Shown piece after piece: positions 8,895-17,856 of a stretch of 64,000 bases of DNA (position 1 is the first letter of the stretch; each line of letters begins with the position of its first letter). The stretch is taken from contig NZ_JAAQRC020000002.1 of the NCBI RefSeq assembly GCF_019216885.1, positions 263,501-327,500 of the forward strand. The letters run 5' to 3'. The stretch comes from Methylobacterium sp. SyP6R. GTDB taxonomy: Bacteria; Pseudomonadota; Alphaproteobacteria; Rhizobiales; Beijerinckiaceae. A program made the position numbers and the translations under genes. Under the pieces are notes generated by a model. That model was given only the letters and a program-made list of their open reading frames with translations. It was not told the origin of the DNA and did no database searches.

Positions 8895-10130
8895 ATGACA
8901 GGGATACGATGGAAGGGCCTGCGTCGAGGGCTCACGGCCGCGTGCCTCGCAGCCGGCCTCGCCCTCCCGGCACGGGCCGCCGACCAGGGCCCGGTCAAGA
9001 TCGGGGTCCTCGTCGATCTGGAGGGCACCTACGCCGATATCGGGGGCCTGGGCGCCGTCGAGGCGGTGAGGATGGCGGTCGAGGATGTCGGCGGCGGCGT
9101 GCTTGGTCGGCCCGTCGAGGTGGTCTCGGCCGGCGGGCAGAACAAGGCGGACGTCGCCGCCAACATCGCCCGGCAATGGTACGACTCAGGCGTCGACGTC
9201 ATTACCGACCTGCCCTCCTCCGCGATGGCCCTCGCGGTGATGAACCTCGCCAACGAGAAGAAGAAGATCGCCCTCGTCACCAGCGCCGGCTCCTCCGACA
9301 TCACCGGCAAGTTCTGTTCGCCCTATACGGCGCATTGGACCTGGGACACCTATGCCATGGCCAAGGGCACCGGCTCGAGCGTGGTGCGCCAAGGCGGCAC
9401 CGACTGGTACTTCCTCACCGCCGACTACGTATTCGGCCAAGCGCTGGAGCGCGATACCGCCGCGGTGGTGAAGGCGAGCGGCGGGCGCGTCCTCGGCGCG
9501 GTGCGCGCGCCCCTCAACACGCAGGACTTCTCCTCCTTCCTGCTCCAGGCACAGGCCTCGAAGGCGAAGATCCTGGGTCTCGCCAATGGCGGCACCGACA
9601 CGACGAACGCGATCAAGCAGGCGCGGGAATTCGGCCTCACCGATTCGATGCAGCTCGTCGCGCTGATCGCCTTCCTGAGCGACGTCCACTCCCTCGGCCT
9701 CAAGGTGGCGCAGGGCCTGCTGCTGACGGAAGCCTTCTACTGGGATCAGGACGAGGCGACGCGGGCGTGGTCGCGCCGGTTCTTCGCCCGGATGAAGCGC
9801 ATGCCGAGCATGACCCAGGCCGGCGCCTATAGCGGCGCGCTGCACTACCTGAAGGCCGTGAAGGCGGTCGGCAGCAAGGACCCGGATGCCGTGATGGCGC
9901 AGATGCGCCGCACGCCGATCGAGGACTTCATGACCCATGGCGGGACGTTGCGCGCCGACGGGCGTGTGATCCGCGACATGTACCTCTTCCAGGCCAAGAC
10001 CCCGGCGGAATCGACGGGCGAGTGGGACCTCTACAAGCTCGTACGCCGCATCCCCGGCGACGAGGCGTTCCGCCCACTCGCCGAGGGCGGCTGCCCGCTG
10101 GTGCGCACGGCGAAGGAGACGCAGCCTTGA
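8895..10130 (+). CDS. ABC transporter substrate-binding protein, branched-chain amino acid (LivK) type
   Basis: A 411-residue periplasmic-binding-fold type I receptor of the LivK group with a signal peptide ending near residue 29 (PARAA). Family segments include KIGVLVDLEGTYADIGG and the lobe-linking region DWYFLTADYVFGQ. A strong GGGAGGAG lies before ATG 8895. No LivH/M/G/F genes are in the window, so it must use permeases encoded elsewhere or act as a sensor. It closely resembles the protein at 13433-14662 (shared ITTAGSSD-type, SSxLLQAQ and CPLVR segments), which is divergently organised. Ligands of this subgroup are often aromatic or other carboxylates, but that is inference. The stop overlaps the TTG start of the next gene. 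Confidence 0.9.
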   Translation: MTGIRWKGLRRGLTAACLAAGLALPARAADQGPVKIGVLVDLEGTYADIGGLGAVEAVRMAVEDVGGGVLGRPVEVVSAGGQNKADVAANIARQWYDSGVDVITDLPSSAMALAVMNLANEKKKIALVTSAGSSDITGKFCSPYTAHWTWDTYAMAKGTGSSVVRQGGTDWYFLTADYVFGQALERDTAAVVKASGGRVLGAVRAPLNTQDFSSFLLQAQASKAKILGLANGGTDTTNAIKQAREFGLTDSMQLVALIAFLSDVHSLGLKVAQGLLLTEAFYWDQDEATRAWSRRFFARMKRMPSMTQAGAYSGALHYLKAVKAVGSKDPDAVMAQMRRTPIEDFMTHGGTLRADGRVIRDMYLFQAKTPAESTGEWDLYKLVRRIPGDEAFRPLAEGGCPLVRTAKETQP

Positions 10131-11182
10131 AGCGCTTTGCCGTCACCGAATTCGGCCGCCCGCTCTGTACACTGGTCGAGGACGATCCCGTCCCGCAGGG
10201 CAGCGAGGTGATGCTCGACCTGGAGCGCTGCGGCGTCTGCCACACCGATCTGCATCTGCGCGAGGGCCATTACGACCTTGGCGGCGGGCGGCGCCTGAGC
10301 CTCGCCGAGCGCGGGGTGAAACCGCCCGTGACCCTCGGCCACGAGATCCTCGGCCGCATCGCCGCGGCGGGACCCGAGGCGGGCACCGTCGGGATCGGCC
10401 GGCGGGTCCTCGTCTTCCCGTGGATCGGCTGCGGCAGCTGCCACCGCTGCCTCTCCGGCGAGGAGAACCTGTGCGCCGCCGGGCGCTGCCTCGGCGTGCA
10501 CCGGCCGGGCGGCTTCGCCGAGAAGGTCGTGGTCCCCCATCCCCGTTACCTGATCGACGTCGAGGACCTCGAGCCCTCCTCCGCCGCGACACTCGCCTGT
10601 TCGGGGCTGACCGCCTTCTCCGCCCTGCGCAAGGTCGGTGTCGATCCCGCGCGGGACTGGTTGCTGCTGATCGGCGCCGGCGGCCTCGGGCAGAGCGCCC
10701 TGCGCCTCGCGCGGGCGCTCGGCCACACCCGCATCGCGGTTGCCGACACGGCGCCCGGCAAGCGTGCACGGTCCTTGTCGCTCGGCGCCGACCTGGTCCT
10801 CGACCCTGTCGATCCCGGCGCACGCACGGCCCTCCTCGGCCTCGAGAACGGGCTTGCGGCAGCGATCGATTTCGTCGGCAATGCCGAGACGGCGCGCTTC
10901 GCCATCGATACCTTGCGGCGGGGCGGACGCTCGATCACGGTCGGCATGTTCGGCGGCGAGATCTCGCTGCCGCTGCCGCTCCTGCCGTTGCGCGCCCTGA
11001 CGCTGACGGGCTCCTATGTCGGTAATCTTGGCGAGTTGCGCGACCTCGTCGACCTCGTGCGGAGGCACGGCCTGACCCTCGTCGAAACCGAGACGATCCC
11101 CCTCGATCAGGCAGAGGCCGCGATGCGGCGTCTCGAGGCCGGATCGGTTGCCGGACGTCTCGTCTTGTCAAACAAGATCTGA
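10127..11182 (+). CDS. zinc-dependent alcohol dehydrogenase (MDR family)
   Basis: A 351-residue medium-chain dehydrogenase. The catalytic zinc ligands are in ERCGVCHTDLHLREGHY and LGHE. A structural zinc site of four cysteines follows in GCGSCHRCLSGEENLC. The Rossmann nucleotide-binding motif is GAGGLGQ at about residue 180. Expected reaction: NAD(P)-linked oxidation of an alcohol or reduction of an aldehyde. The start is a TTG at 10127 that overlaps the receptor stop (TTGA) with AAGGAGA upstream; there is no better ATG. As last gene of the hydratase/CoA-transferase/receptor operon it likely serves the same pathway. The subgroup resembles aryl- or hydroxymethyl-alcohol dehydrogenases, but the substrate is unknown. 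Confidence 0.87.
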   Translation: MKRFAVTEFGRPLCTLVEDDPVPQGSEVMLDLERCGVCHTDLHLREGHYDLGGGRRLSLAERGVKPPVTLGHEILGRIAAAGPEAGTVGIGRRVLVFPWIGCGSCHRCLSGEENLCAAGRCLGVHRPGGFAEKVVVPHPRYLIDVEDLEPSSAATLACSGLTAFSALRKVGVDPARDWLLLIGAGGLGQSALRLARALGHTRIAVADTAPGKRARSLSLGADLVLDPVDPGARTALLGLENGLAAAIDFVGNAETARFAIDTLRRGGRSITVGMFGGEISLPLPLLPLRALTLTGSYVGNLGELRDLVDLVRRHGLTLVETETIPLDQAEAAMRRLEAGSVAGRLVLSNKI

Positions 11183-11316
11183 TTCGATCGTCGATTGCGA
11201 CGGCAGCGGATTCTTGCCCTGAGCGATTGCAAGTCGTCGTCATATAGGGCGACGGCATAGAAAGGATGCCTGTAATACCAACGATCGTTGAGGCAGTGTA
11301 TCGTTACGATTTCCTC

Positions 11317-11364
11317 ATATCCCACGGTTTTTGACCGATCGTTTCGCGATGCGGAAATCATATG
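11317..11364 (-). repeat. interspersed repeat, family A partial copy
   Basis: The segment CATATCCCACGG ... GATCGTTTCGCGATGCGGAAATCATATG matches the right end of repeat A at 46675 onwards (TTGATCGCTTCGCGATGCGGAAACC) and, inverted, the end of the copy at 6063. Only part of the element is present. The rest of the 228-bp gap (11183-11410), between convergent gene ends, shows nothing clear. Confidence 0.55.
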
Positions 11365-11410
11365 GGTCTCGGGTCGACGTCGACACGAGGTCGGCACTTC
11401 GTCAGGCTGT

Positions 11411-12187
11411 TCAGATGAGCGACGCATCGCCGGCATCACCGTAGGCGCTCCAGCCGCCATCGACACTCAGGACTGCGCCGGTCACGTACGACGCCGCCGG
11501 AGAGCACAGGAACCATGCCGCCTCGGCGATCTCGGCCGGATCGGCGAGGCGGCCGAGGGGGATCCGCCGTTCCAGCCGCCCGCGGTCGATGCGGCTCGCC
11601 TCGACCAGCCTGGCGACCAGCGCAGTGCCGACATAGCCCGGCGCGATGGCATTGACGCGGATGCCCGCCCCGGCCCATTCGCAGGCCATGCTCCTGGTCA
11701 TCGCGACGATGCCGGCCTTCGCCGCCCCGTAGGCGTTGCGCCGCGGCAGGCCGGTCAGCCCGGCGATCGAGCTCACGTTCAGGATGGCACCGCCCTGCCC
11801 TTCCATCACGCGGGCCGCTTCCCGCGACGCCACGAACGTGCCGTCGAGGTGGACGCGCAGGATCCTGTCGAAGGACGCGAGGTCCTGCTCCAGGGTCGGC
11901 TTGTGGCTGTCACCGATGCCTGCGTTGTTCACCAGGATGTCGAGCCCGCCCAGGCGCGAGACGGTCTCCTCGACCATCGCGATCGCCGAGGCCTCGTCGG
12001 CGACGTCGGCCCCCACCGCCAGATGATGGGCTCCGAGTTCCGCCGCTCGCGCAGCGGCACGGTCGCGGTCGAGATCGGCCAGGGCGACCCGGCAGCCGGC
12101 CGCGGCGAAGCGCCGGGCCATCGCCCAGCCGATGCCGTCCGCGGCTCCCGTGATCAGGGCAATGGGTGTGCGGATGGCCTGGGTCAT
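11411..12187 (-). CDS. short-chain dehydrogenase/reductase (SDR)
   Basis: A 258-residue classical SDR. It has the cofactor motif TGAADGIG at about residue 14, the NNAG motif, a catalytic Ser in NVSSIAG, and YxxxK as YGAAK. It ends with the usual SVDGGWSAYG segment. Expected reaction: NAD(P)-dependent interconversion of a hydroxyl and a ketone. It is the last gene of the minus-strand operon headed by the flavoprotein at 14711-16420 and its start overlaps the preceding SDR stop by 4 bp. The neighbouring steroid-dehydrogenase-like flavoprotein suggests a cyclic alcohol as substrate, but this is inference. Confidence 0.9.
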   Translation of the reverse strand: MTQAIRTPIALITGAADGIGWAMARRFAAAGCRVALADLDRDRAAARAAELGAHHLAVGADVADEASAIAMVEETVSRLGGLDILVNNAGIGDSHKPTLEQDLASFDRILRVHLDGTFVASREAARVMEGQGGAILNVSSIAGLTGLPRRNAYGAAKAGIVAMTRSMACEWAGAGIRVNAIAPGYVGTALVARLVEASRIDRGRLERRIPLGRLADPAEIAEAAWFLCSPAASYVTGAVLSVDGGWSAYGDAGDASLI

Positions 12188-13029
12188 GGTGCGCTCCCTT
12201 GCGGGACACCGCCGGACGACGCGCCGGCCTCGAAGCCCGGTCGTGGGATCAGGTTCATCAGCACGCGGCCGAAGCCGCCATCGACCGTGATCTCGTCGCC
12301 GGTGACGTAGGCGGCCCGGTCGCTGGCGAGGAAGAGGACCGCGTCGCGGATATCGTCGGGCGTGCCGATGCGGCCGAGGGGTACGACGGCGCCGCGGCGC
12401 TCACGCACGCCGGGAGCGTCGTAGAAGGACTGGCTCAGCGGCGTCACCACGAGGCCGGGGCTGACCACGTTGCTGCGGATGCCGGCCCCTCCCCACTCGG
12501 TGGCAAGCTGGCGCGACAGCATCACGATGCCGGCCTTGCTGACGCTGTAGGCGCCGCTGAAGCCCTGGGGGTGGCGTCCGGAGATCGACGCGACGTGGAC
12601 GATGGCGCCGCCGCCTCGCTCCCGCATCGGCCGCCCGAAGGTTTGCGCGCATAGGAAGTAGCCGGTGAGGTTGACCGCGAGGAGCGCGTTCCATTCGGAC
12701 AGCGGCAGGGTTTCCAGGGGTGCGGGACGCATCAGCGCGGCGTTGTTGACCAGCACCGCACAGGGCCCGAGCGCCCGTGCCCGCGCCGCGGCGGCCTCGA
12801 GGCTGTCCGGGTCGGTCACGTCGCAGGCCAGCGCCAGCACCTCGGCGCCGCATCGCTCGACCTCGGCGGCGATCCCCGCCATCGCCCCGGCCTCGCGGTC
12901 GAGGAGGACGAGGCGGGCGCCCGCCCGGGCGAAGCCGAGCGCGATCGCCTGCCCGAGCCCGCCTCCGGCGCCGGTGACCACGCAGACCCGGTCCCGCAGG
13001 TCCAGCCAGTCGAAATCCCTGTCGCTCAT
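12184..13029 (-). CDS. short-chain dehydrogenase/reductase (SDR)
   Basis: A 281-residue classical SDR. The cofactor motif is TGAGGGLG (about residues 19-26), with the NNAA variant of the NNAG motif, a catalytic serine in HVASISG and YSVSK as the YxxxK site. The C-terminal tail after the VDGG segment is about 25 residues longer than in the neighbouring SDR. It overlaps the downstream SDR by 4 bp. Two SDRs in tandem in an operon with a delta-1-dehydrogenase-like flavoprotein fit successive oxidations of a ring substrate; neither substrate nor stereochemistry can be read from the sequence. Confidence 0.88.
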   Translation of the reverse strand: MSDRDFDWLDLRDRVCVVTGAGGGLGQAIALGFARAGARLVLLDREAGAMAGIAAEVERCGAEVLALACDVTDPDSLEAAAARARALGPCAVLVNNAALMRPAPLETLPLSEWNALLAVNLTGYFLCAQTFGRPMRERGGGAIVHVASISGRHPQGFSGAYSVSKAGIVMLSRQLATEWGGAGIRSNVVSPGLVVTPLSQSFYDAPGVRERRGAVVPLGRIGTPDDIRDAVLFLASDRAAYVTGDEITVDGGFGRVLMNLIPRPGFEAGASSGGVPQGSAP

Positions 13030-13066
13030 GGTGCGAATGCTCCGCGTGAGGATGCGTGCACGGCGA

Positions 13067-13402
13067 TCACCGCTCGGCCAGGGACGGCAGGACCGCCCTC
13101 CGGATCAGCCGGTTCTCCTGGGCGGTGATCAGGTGGGCGGAGGCCTGGAGATAGGCCGGCCAGTCCGGGTCCCGGTCCCGGGCGGCGTGGCGTGCCTCGA
13201 ACTGGCCCATATCGTCGAACCCCCAGAGGTGGACGACCTGGTTGAGGGGACCGACCGCGCTCGTGAACATCCCGAGCGGGGCGCCGAGATACTTCAGCTG
13301 CACCGGCATCGCGAGCCGGTCGAAGACGTCGAGGAACTCGGCCATGCCGCGCAGGCGGATGGTGTAGGTGCGCAGGTCGACGATTGCCGCATCGAGCGTC
13401 AT
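13067..13402 (-). CDS. NIPSNAP family protein
   Basis: A 111-residue protein with the dimeric alpha-beta barrel of the NIPSNAP family. It starts with VDLRTYTIRLRGMAEFL and contains the conserved middle segment NQVVHLWGFDDM and a final helix. Bacterial members often sit in catabolic operons beside dehydrogenases and CoA-transferases, as here, but no general reaction has been established. It lies between the receptor gene and the first SDR with short gaps, so it is very probably co-transcribed. Confidence 0.87.
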   Translation of the reverse strand: MTLDAAIVDLRTYTIRLRGMAEFLDVFDRLAMPVQLKYLGAPLGMFTSAVGPLNQVVHLWGFDDMGQFEARHAARDRDPDWPAYLQASAHLITAQENRLIRRAVLPSLAER

Positions 13403-13432
13403 GAAGGTGTCCTCACGGGTCTCGAGCGGGAA

Positions 13433-14662
13433 TCAGGAGCGGACGAGCGGGCAGGCGCCATCCGCTTCGGGCCGGAAGGCCTCGTCGGCCGGCATGGTCG
13501 AGACGAGCTTGTAGACGTCGCCCGCGCCCCGGCTCTCCTCCGGCTTCTTCACCTCGAACAGGTAGGCCGGGTGGATCTTGCGCCCGTCCGCCCGGATGCG
13601 GCCCGCCCCGAAGGCGTCGTCGTCGGTCGGCATCCGCTTCATCAGCTCGATCACCGCCCGCCCGTCGGCCTTGGCCTGCGCGACGCCGAGCTCCTTGACC
13701 GCCTTGAGGTAGTGGAGCACCCCCGCATAATCGCCGGCCTGGCTCATGTTGGGGAGGACGTTGGCGGCAAGCCGCGGCTTGACGCGCTTCGTGAAGCCGC
13801 GGGTCCGCTCGTTGAGGTCCCAGTAGAAGGTCTCGGTGAGCGACAGGCCCTTGGCCACCGGCAGCCCCATGCCGAGCACGTCGGTGACGTAGCCGACCAT
13901 CGCGGCGAGTCGCACCCCGCTGCCCTCGATGCCGAATTCCTGCGCCTGCTTGAGGCAGGCGATCAGCTCGCTGCCGGAATTGGCGAAGGCGATGACGTTG
14001 GCGCCGCTGCTCTGGGCCTGGAGCAGGTAGGAGGAGAAGTCCGCGGTGCTGCCGAGGGGATAGCGCACCGCGCCGAGCACCTTGCCGCCGGCGGCCTTGA
14101 CGAAGCGGGACGCGTCCGCCTCGGCCGCGTGGCCGAAGGCGTAATCGGCGGTGATGAAGAACCACCTGTCGCCGCCGACCCGCACCAGGGACGTGGCGGT
14201 CGAGTGGGCGAGGCACCAGGAATCCCACGACCAGTGCACCCAGTTCGGACTGCAGCTCTTGCCGGTGAGATCCGAGCTGCCGGCGGTGGTGATCAGCGCC
14301 GCTTTCCTCTTCTCCTCGATGATGCCGCGCGAGCCGAGCGCGATCGAGCTGTTGCCGACATTCTCGATCAGGTCGACGCCGCCGCGATCGAACCATTGCC
14401 GGATGATGGTCAGCCCGACATCCGGCTTGTTCTGGTGGTCGGCGGTGAGGATCTCGACCTTGATATCGGGGGTCTGAGCCATGAACTCGTCGGCGGCCTG
14501 CTGGACGCAGGCGACGGTGGTCGGCCCCGAGACGTCGCGGTAGACACCCGACATGTCGGTGATGACGCCGATGCGGATGGTGTTGGTGCTTTGCGCCCGG
14601 CTCAGGGAAGCGGGCATCATGGCGAGCCCGGCGAGCACGAAAGTGCGGCGGTCGAGGGTCAT
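13433..14662 (-). CDS. ABC transporter substrate-binding protein, LivK type
   Basis: A 409-residue type I periplasmic receptor. The signal peptide ends near residue 23 (SLSRAQS). IRIGVITDMSGVYRDVSG opens the first lobe, RWFFITADYAFG lies in the hinge region, and the protein ends in CPLVRS. It is the second gene of the minus-strand flavoprotein operon. It is a clear paralogue of the receptor at 8895-10130, so the two divergent clusters probably import related compounds. No permease or ATPase partner is present. A GGAGGAGACG ribosome-binding site precedes the ATG. Confidence 0.9.
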   Translation of the reverse strand: MTLDRRTFVLAGLAMMPASLSRAQSTNTIRIGVITDMSGVYRDVSGPTTVACVQQAADEFMAQTPDIKVEILTADHQNKPDVGLTIIRQWFDRGGVDLIENVGNSSIALGSRGIIEEKRKAALITTAGSSDLTGKSCSPNWVHWSWDSWCLAHSTATSLVRVGGDRWFFITADYAFGHAAEADASRFVKAAGGKVLGAVRYPLGSTADFSSYLLQAQSSGANVIAFANSGSELIACLKQAQEFGIEGSGVRLAAMVGYVTDVLGMGLPVAKGLSLTETFYWDLNERTRGFTKRVKPRLAANVLPNMSQAGDYAGVLHYLKAVKELGVAQAKADGRAVIELMKRMPTDDDAFGAGRIRADGRKIHPAYLFEVKKPEESRGAGDVYKLVSTMPADEAFRPEADGACPLVRS

Positions 14663-14710
14663 GGCGTCTCCTCCATTCTTCGTCGTTTGGTGATGCGCGG
14701 GCGGCTTCTG

Positions 14711-16420
14711 TCAGGCCGCTTCGTCCGCGAGGTGGTGTCCGGTGATGAAGCCGAAGGTCATGATCGGCCCGAGCGTGATCCCGGCCCCCGGATAGGCGCC
14801 GCCCATGATGCTGGCCCGGTCGTTGCCGACCGCGTAGAGGCCCGCGACCGGATGAGCATCGGGGCGCAGCACGCGTCCGACCGTATCGGTGCGCAGGCCG
14901 TCGAATGTGCCGAGATCGCCCATGACCAGCTTGAGGGCGTAGAACGGCCCCTTCACGATCGGCGCGACGTTGGGGTTGGGCCGATGCTCCGCATCGCCGA
15001 GGAAGCGGTTGAAGGCGGTCGAGCCGCGACCGAAGGCGGGGTCCTCGCCGCGCGCGGCGCCGCGGTTGTAGTGATCGACCGTCGCGACGAGCCCGTCCGG
15101 ATCGATACCCGCGGCCTGCGCGAGCTCGGGCAATGTCCGGCCGGAGACGAGATAGCCGTTGCGGACATATCGGCCGATCGGGACCGGCGCCGGCTTGGCG
15201 TAGCCGAGGCCGTATTTGCGGATCGTCGGATGATCGCAGATCAGCCAGGCCGCGGTCGCATCCACCCCCTCGCCGTCGCGGATCATCGCCGCGCCGGTGT
15301 CGTGGTAGGAATTCGCCTCGTTGGTGAAGCGCCGCCCGTGCCGGTTCACCGCGACGACGCCGGGCTTGTACCGGTCGACGAGGTGGGGAAAGACCCCCGT
15401 GCGCCCCCCGCCGAGGGGCACGCGCGACACCGGCATCCAGGCCGCCGCGTTGGCCATCCGGATCTCGAACGCGCCGCCGGCCGCCTCGCCGAGGCGGATG
15501 CCGTCGCCGGTATTGCCGGACGGCGTCGGCGACAGGTGCTCGGCGCCGCGCTTGACGTGGGGATAGGCCTCGGAGACCCGCTCCCGGTCGTGCGGAAAGC
15601 CGCCGCAAGCCAGGACCACGGCGCGCCGGGCCGCGATGCGGCGCTCACCCTCCGCATCGCGCACCACCGCTCCGGTCACCCGCCCGTCGCTGACGCTCAG
15701 GCTCTCGGCCGCGGTGCCGGTCCGGATCGGGATGCCGAGGTCGAAGGCGGTCTTGGCGAGCCGCGCCGCCAGCGCGTTGCCGCTGGTGATCTGGACGCCG
15801 CGGCGGTGGATCGCCAGATCCTTGAGATGCCGGGCGAGGCGGCGCGCCACGTAAGCCGCAGAGGTCAGCGAGCGGGTCGCCCGGAAGAAATGCTTCAAAT
15901 CCTCGTTCGAGGAATTGAACATCATTCCGATGAAGGTGATCGTCTCGAGCGGCGGGCGCAGCCGGGCGATCTCGCGCCCGAGCTTGCGTGCATCGAACGC
16001 CGCCGCCGTGACCGAGCGGCCGGCCTTGGCGCCGCCCGGCGCGTCCGGATGGTAGTCGGGATAGCCCGAGAGTACGAACTTGACCTCGGTCTCGCGCTCG
16101 AAGAACTCGATCATGCGCGGGCCCGCGTCGAGAAACGCCTCGACCGCCGCCTCGTCGTAGGCGTTGCCGGCCTCGTGGCGCAGATAGGTCCGGGCAGCCT
16201 CGCGCGTGTCGGACAGACCGGCGCGCTCCGCGTGCGGGTTGCCCGGCACCCACAGAACCCCACCCGAGAAGGCGGTGGTGCCGCCGAAGAACGGCTCCTT
16301 CTCGATCACCAGCACGTCGAGGCCGCGCTTCCGCGCCGTGATCGCGGTCGCGAGACCACCGGCACCGGAGCCGACGACGAGCACGTCGCAAGCGAGATCG
16401 CTGGCTGCCTGGGGCGGCAT
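14711..16420 (-). CDS. FAD-dependent oxidoreductase, 3-ketosteroid delta1-dehydrogenase-like
   Basis: A 569-residue flavoprotein of the fumarate reductase/ketosteroid dehydrogenase superfamily. The N-terminal FAD-binding motif is VVGSGAGGLA (about residues 14-23), then EKEPFFGGTTAFSGG, characteristic of delta-1-dehydrogenases. The C-terminal FAD region has GLYAVGND and GGAYPGAGITLGP. Expected reaction: introduction of a double bond next to a ring ketone, or a related oxidation. ATG 16420 is chosen because GGAGAGG lies at good spacing; the frame continues upstream to 16603 without homology. It heads a five-gene minus-strand operon opposite the AraC regulator. The name gives the class, not proof that steroids are the substrate. 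Confidence 0.87.
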   Translation of the reverse strand: MPPQAASDLACDVLVVGSGAGGLATAITARKRGLDVLVIEKEPFFGGTTAFSGGVLWVPGNPHAERAGLSDTREAARTYLRHEAGNAYDEAAVEAFLDAGPRMIEFFERETEVKFVLSGYPDYHPDAPGGAKAGRSVTAAAFDARKLGREIARLRPPLETITFIGMMFNSSNEDLKHFFRATRSLTSAAYVARRLARHLKDLAIHRRGVQITSGNALAARLAKTAFDLGIPIRTGTAAESLSVSDGRVTGAVVRDAEGERRIAARRAVVLACGGFPHDRERVSEAYPHVKRGAEHLSPTPSGNTGDGIRLGEAAGGAFEIRMANAAAWMPVSRVPLGGGRTGVFPHLVDRYKPGVVAVNRHGRRFTNEANSYHDTGAAMIRDGEGVDATAAWLICDHPTIRKYGLGYAKPAPVPIGRYVRNGYLVSGRTLPELAQAAGIDPDGLVATVDHYNRGAARGEDPAFGRGSTAFNRFLGDAEHRPNPNVAPIVKGPFYALKLVMGDLGTFDGLRTDTVGRVLRPDAHPVAGLYAVGNDRASIMGGAYPGAGITLGPIMTFGFITGHHLADEAA

Positions 16421-16670
16421 GGCTTCATCCTCTCCCGGGTATTGCGGAGCCGGGATGCGCGGGACCGGCGGTTCGACCGCCCGGACCCCGTGGCATCGGG
16501 CGCGTCGCGCCCTCAACTCTCCGCCTGTTGCCTCCCGTCTCTCGCAAGCTCTGACGCCTCGCGAGGACCATGCACGGAGGCTACCGGATGGCCCGCAGGG
16601 CACAATGGACAGATGCCGCGTTCGATTGCACTTTTCCCGCGCGGGCCGCGGCGTGTCCGGGAGGGGGCGG
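16421..16670. promoter_or_regulatory. divergent promoter region, flavoprotein operon / AraC regulator
   Basis: A 250-bp gap between the divergent flavoprotein and AraC-family genes, the natural place for the AraC protein to bind. I see no unambiguous direct repeat or -35/-10 pair, so the assignment rests on gene arrangement. Confidence 0.4.
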
Positions 16671-17582
16671 ATGGCGCAGACGAGACGGGAATCCGGACAG
16701 GCCGCGCCGGTCGAGCGCTTTCTTCTCTACGGGGAGCCGGTCCAGAGCGTCGAGGCGCGCTTCCTGCACGTCGAGCCGATCCGCTTGCGCAGCGGCCGGC
16801 ACCACTGGACCATCGCGCCCCACGCCCATGCGGACTTGCACCAAATCCTGCTCGTCACGCAGGGCGGTGGCGTGATGCGTGCCGAGGCCGAGCATTTCCC
16901 GATCACGCCGCCGGCCCTGCTGGTCGTCCCTTCGGGGGCGATCCACGCCTTCGACTTCGTGGCCGGCACCGACGGATGGGTCGTCACCGTGGCGGACTCG
17001 ATGGCAATGGACGTTGCCCGGGGCGAGGCGGCCATCGACCGGCTCCTGCGCCGGGCGGCCTGCATCGGCCGCCTGGAGGCCGAGGCGGTGGCCGGGCTCT
17101 CCGGCGCCTTCACCGATCTGTCGCAGGAATTCCTGTGGTCGGCTCCGGCCCGGATGCTCGCCATCGAGGCCGGGCTGATCCGGATCCTGGTGGCGGCGGC
17201 CCGTCTGGTGGACGCGCAGGGCCGGGAGGACGCACCGAGATCGGCGGAGGCCGCGCTGATCGCCCGCTTCCAGCACCTCGTCGAACAGGATTTTCGCACG
17301 GTCCAAGCCGTGTCCGACTACGCCCGGCAGCTCGCCGTGACCGAGGACCGGCTGCTCGCCGCCTGCCAGCGTCGGTTCGGACAGCCGCCCAAGGTGCTGA
17401 TCCAGCGCCGTGTCCTGGTCGAGGCACAGCGCTGGCTGATCTACACCACGTTGCCGCTCGCCGAGATCAGCCACGCCCTCGGCTTCCGCGATCCGGCATA
17501 CTTCTCACGCGTCTTCAAGAAGAAGATCGGCGAGACGCCGCAAGCGTTCCGTGCGTCGCGGGCCACGGCCCAAGCCTTATAG
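16671..17582 (+). CDS. AraC-family transcriptional regulator
   Basis: A 303-residue regulator with an N-terminal cupin-type ligand-binding domain (about residues 35-110, with a PHAHADLHQILLV segment) and a C-terminal AraC double helix-turn-helix (about residues 205-300). The second helix-turn-helix carries the signature LAEISHALGFRDPAYFSRVFKKKIGETP in pieces typical of the family. Layout resembles PobR-like activators of aromatic catabolism. ATG 16671 follows GGGAGGGGGCGG. It is divergent from the flavoprotein operon, which it most likely activates in response to the imported compound. Confidence 0.9.
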   Translation: MAQTRRESGQAAPVERFLLYGEPVQSVEARFLHVEPIRLRSGRHHWTIAPHAHADLHQILLVTQGGGVMRAEAEHFPITPPALLVVPSGAIHAFDFVAGTDGWVVTVADSMAMDVARGEAAIDRLLRRAACIGRLEAEAVAGLSGAFTDLSQEFLWSAPARMLAIEAGLIRILVAAARLVDAQGREDAPRSAEAALIARFQHLVEQDFRTVQAVSDYARQLAVTEDRLLAACQRRFGQPPKVLIQRRVLVEAQRWLIYTTLPLAEISHALGFRDPAYFSRVFKKKIGETPQAFRASRATAQAL

Positions 17583-17649
17583 GCCGTCTGCGGACAGAAA
17601 GAGGGTCCTTGCTCGGCGAGAGCAATCGATCTCCCGAATCCCCCTCGTC

Positions 17650-17690
17650 TAGGGCAGCGCCCGATCACGTTGCAATCGGGCGCTGCCCTA
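17650..17690 (+). repeat. interspersed hairpin, family B copy 1
   Basis: A perfect 16-bp inverted repeat (TAGGGCAGCGCCCGAT ... ATCGGGCGCTGCCCTA) around a 9-nt loop CACGTTGCA. Its 3' side runs directly into repeat C, so the two form a composite. Related hairpins with loops CGCGTTGCC and CGCGTTGCA occur at 31818 and about 43904, with different stems that remain mostly complementary. Confidence 0.85.
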
Positions 17691-17793
17691 AGCAGATTTC
17701 GCAAAAGTGGCCGCCGGTTTTGCGGATAAAATCTGCGATAATACAAGGATCTAAGCGGACGAAGCGTTGGCCTGCCAACGCAAGTCTGCTTAG
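17690..17793 (+). repeat. interspersed repeat, family C copy 1
   Basis: A 104-nt element opening with TAAGCAGATTTCGCAAAA and closing with GCAAGTCTGCTTA, so its ends are imperfect inverted repeats. Inside are a long hairpin (GCAGATTTCGCAAAA pairing with TTTTGCGGATAAAATCTGC) and a second one (GCGTTGGCCTGCCAACGC). Further copies are at 43763-43867 and 45216-45314. All three lie between genes; no coding frame is conserved among them. Confidence 0.85.
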
Positions 17794-17856
17794 TGTCCCG
17801 GCACTCAAGTTCGGTGACGAACGTCGTAGGGGAAGATCCTGCTACGGAGGGCTCCG

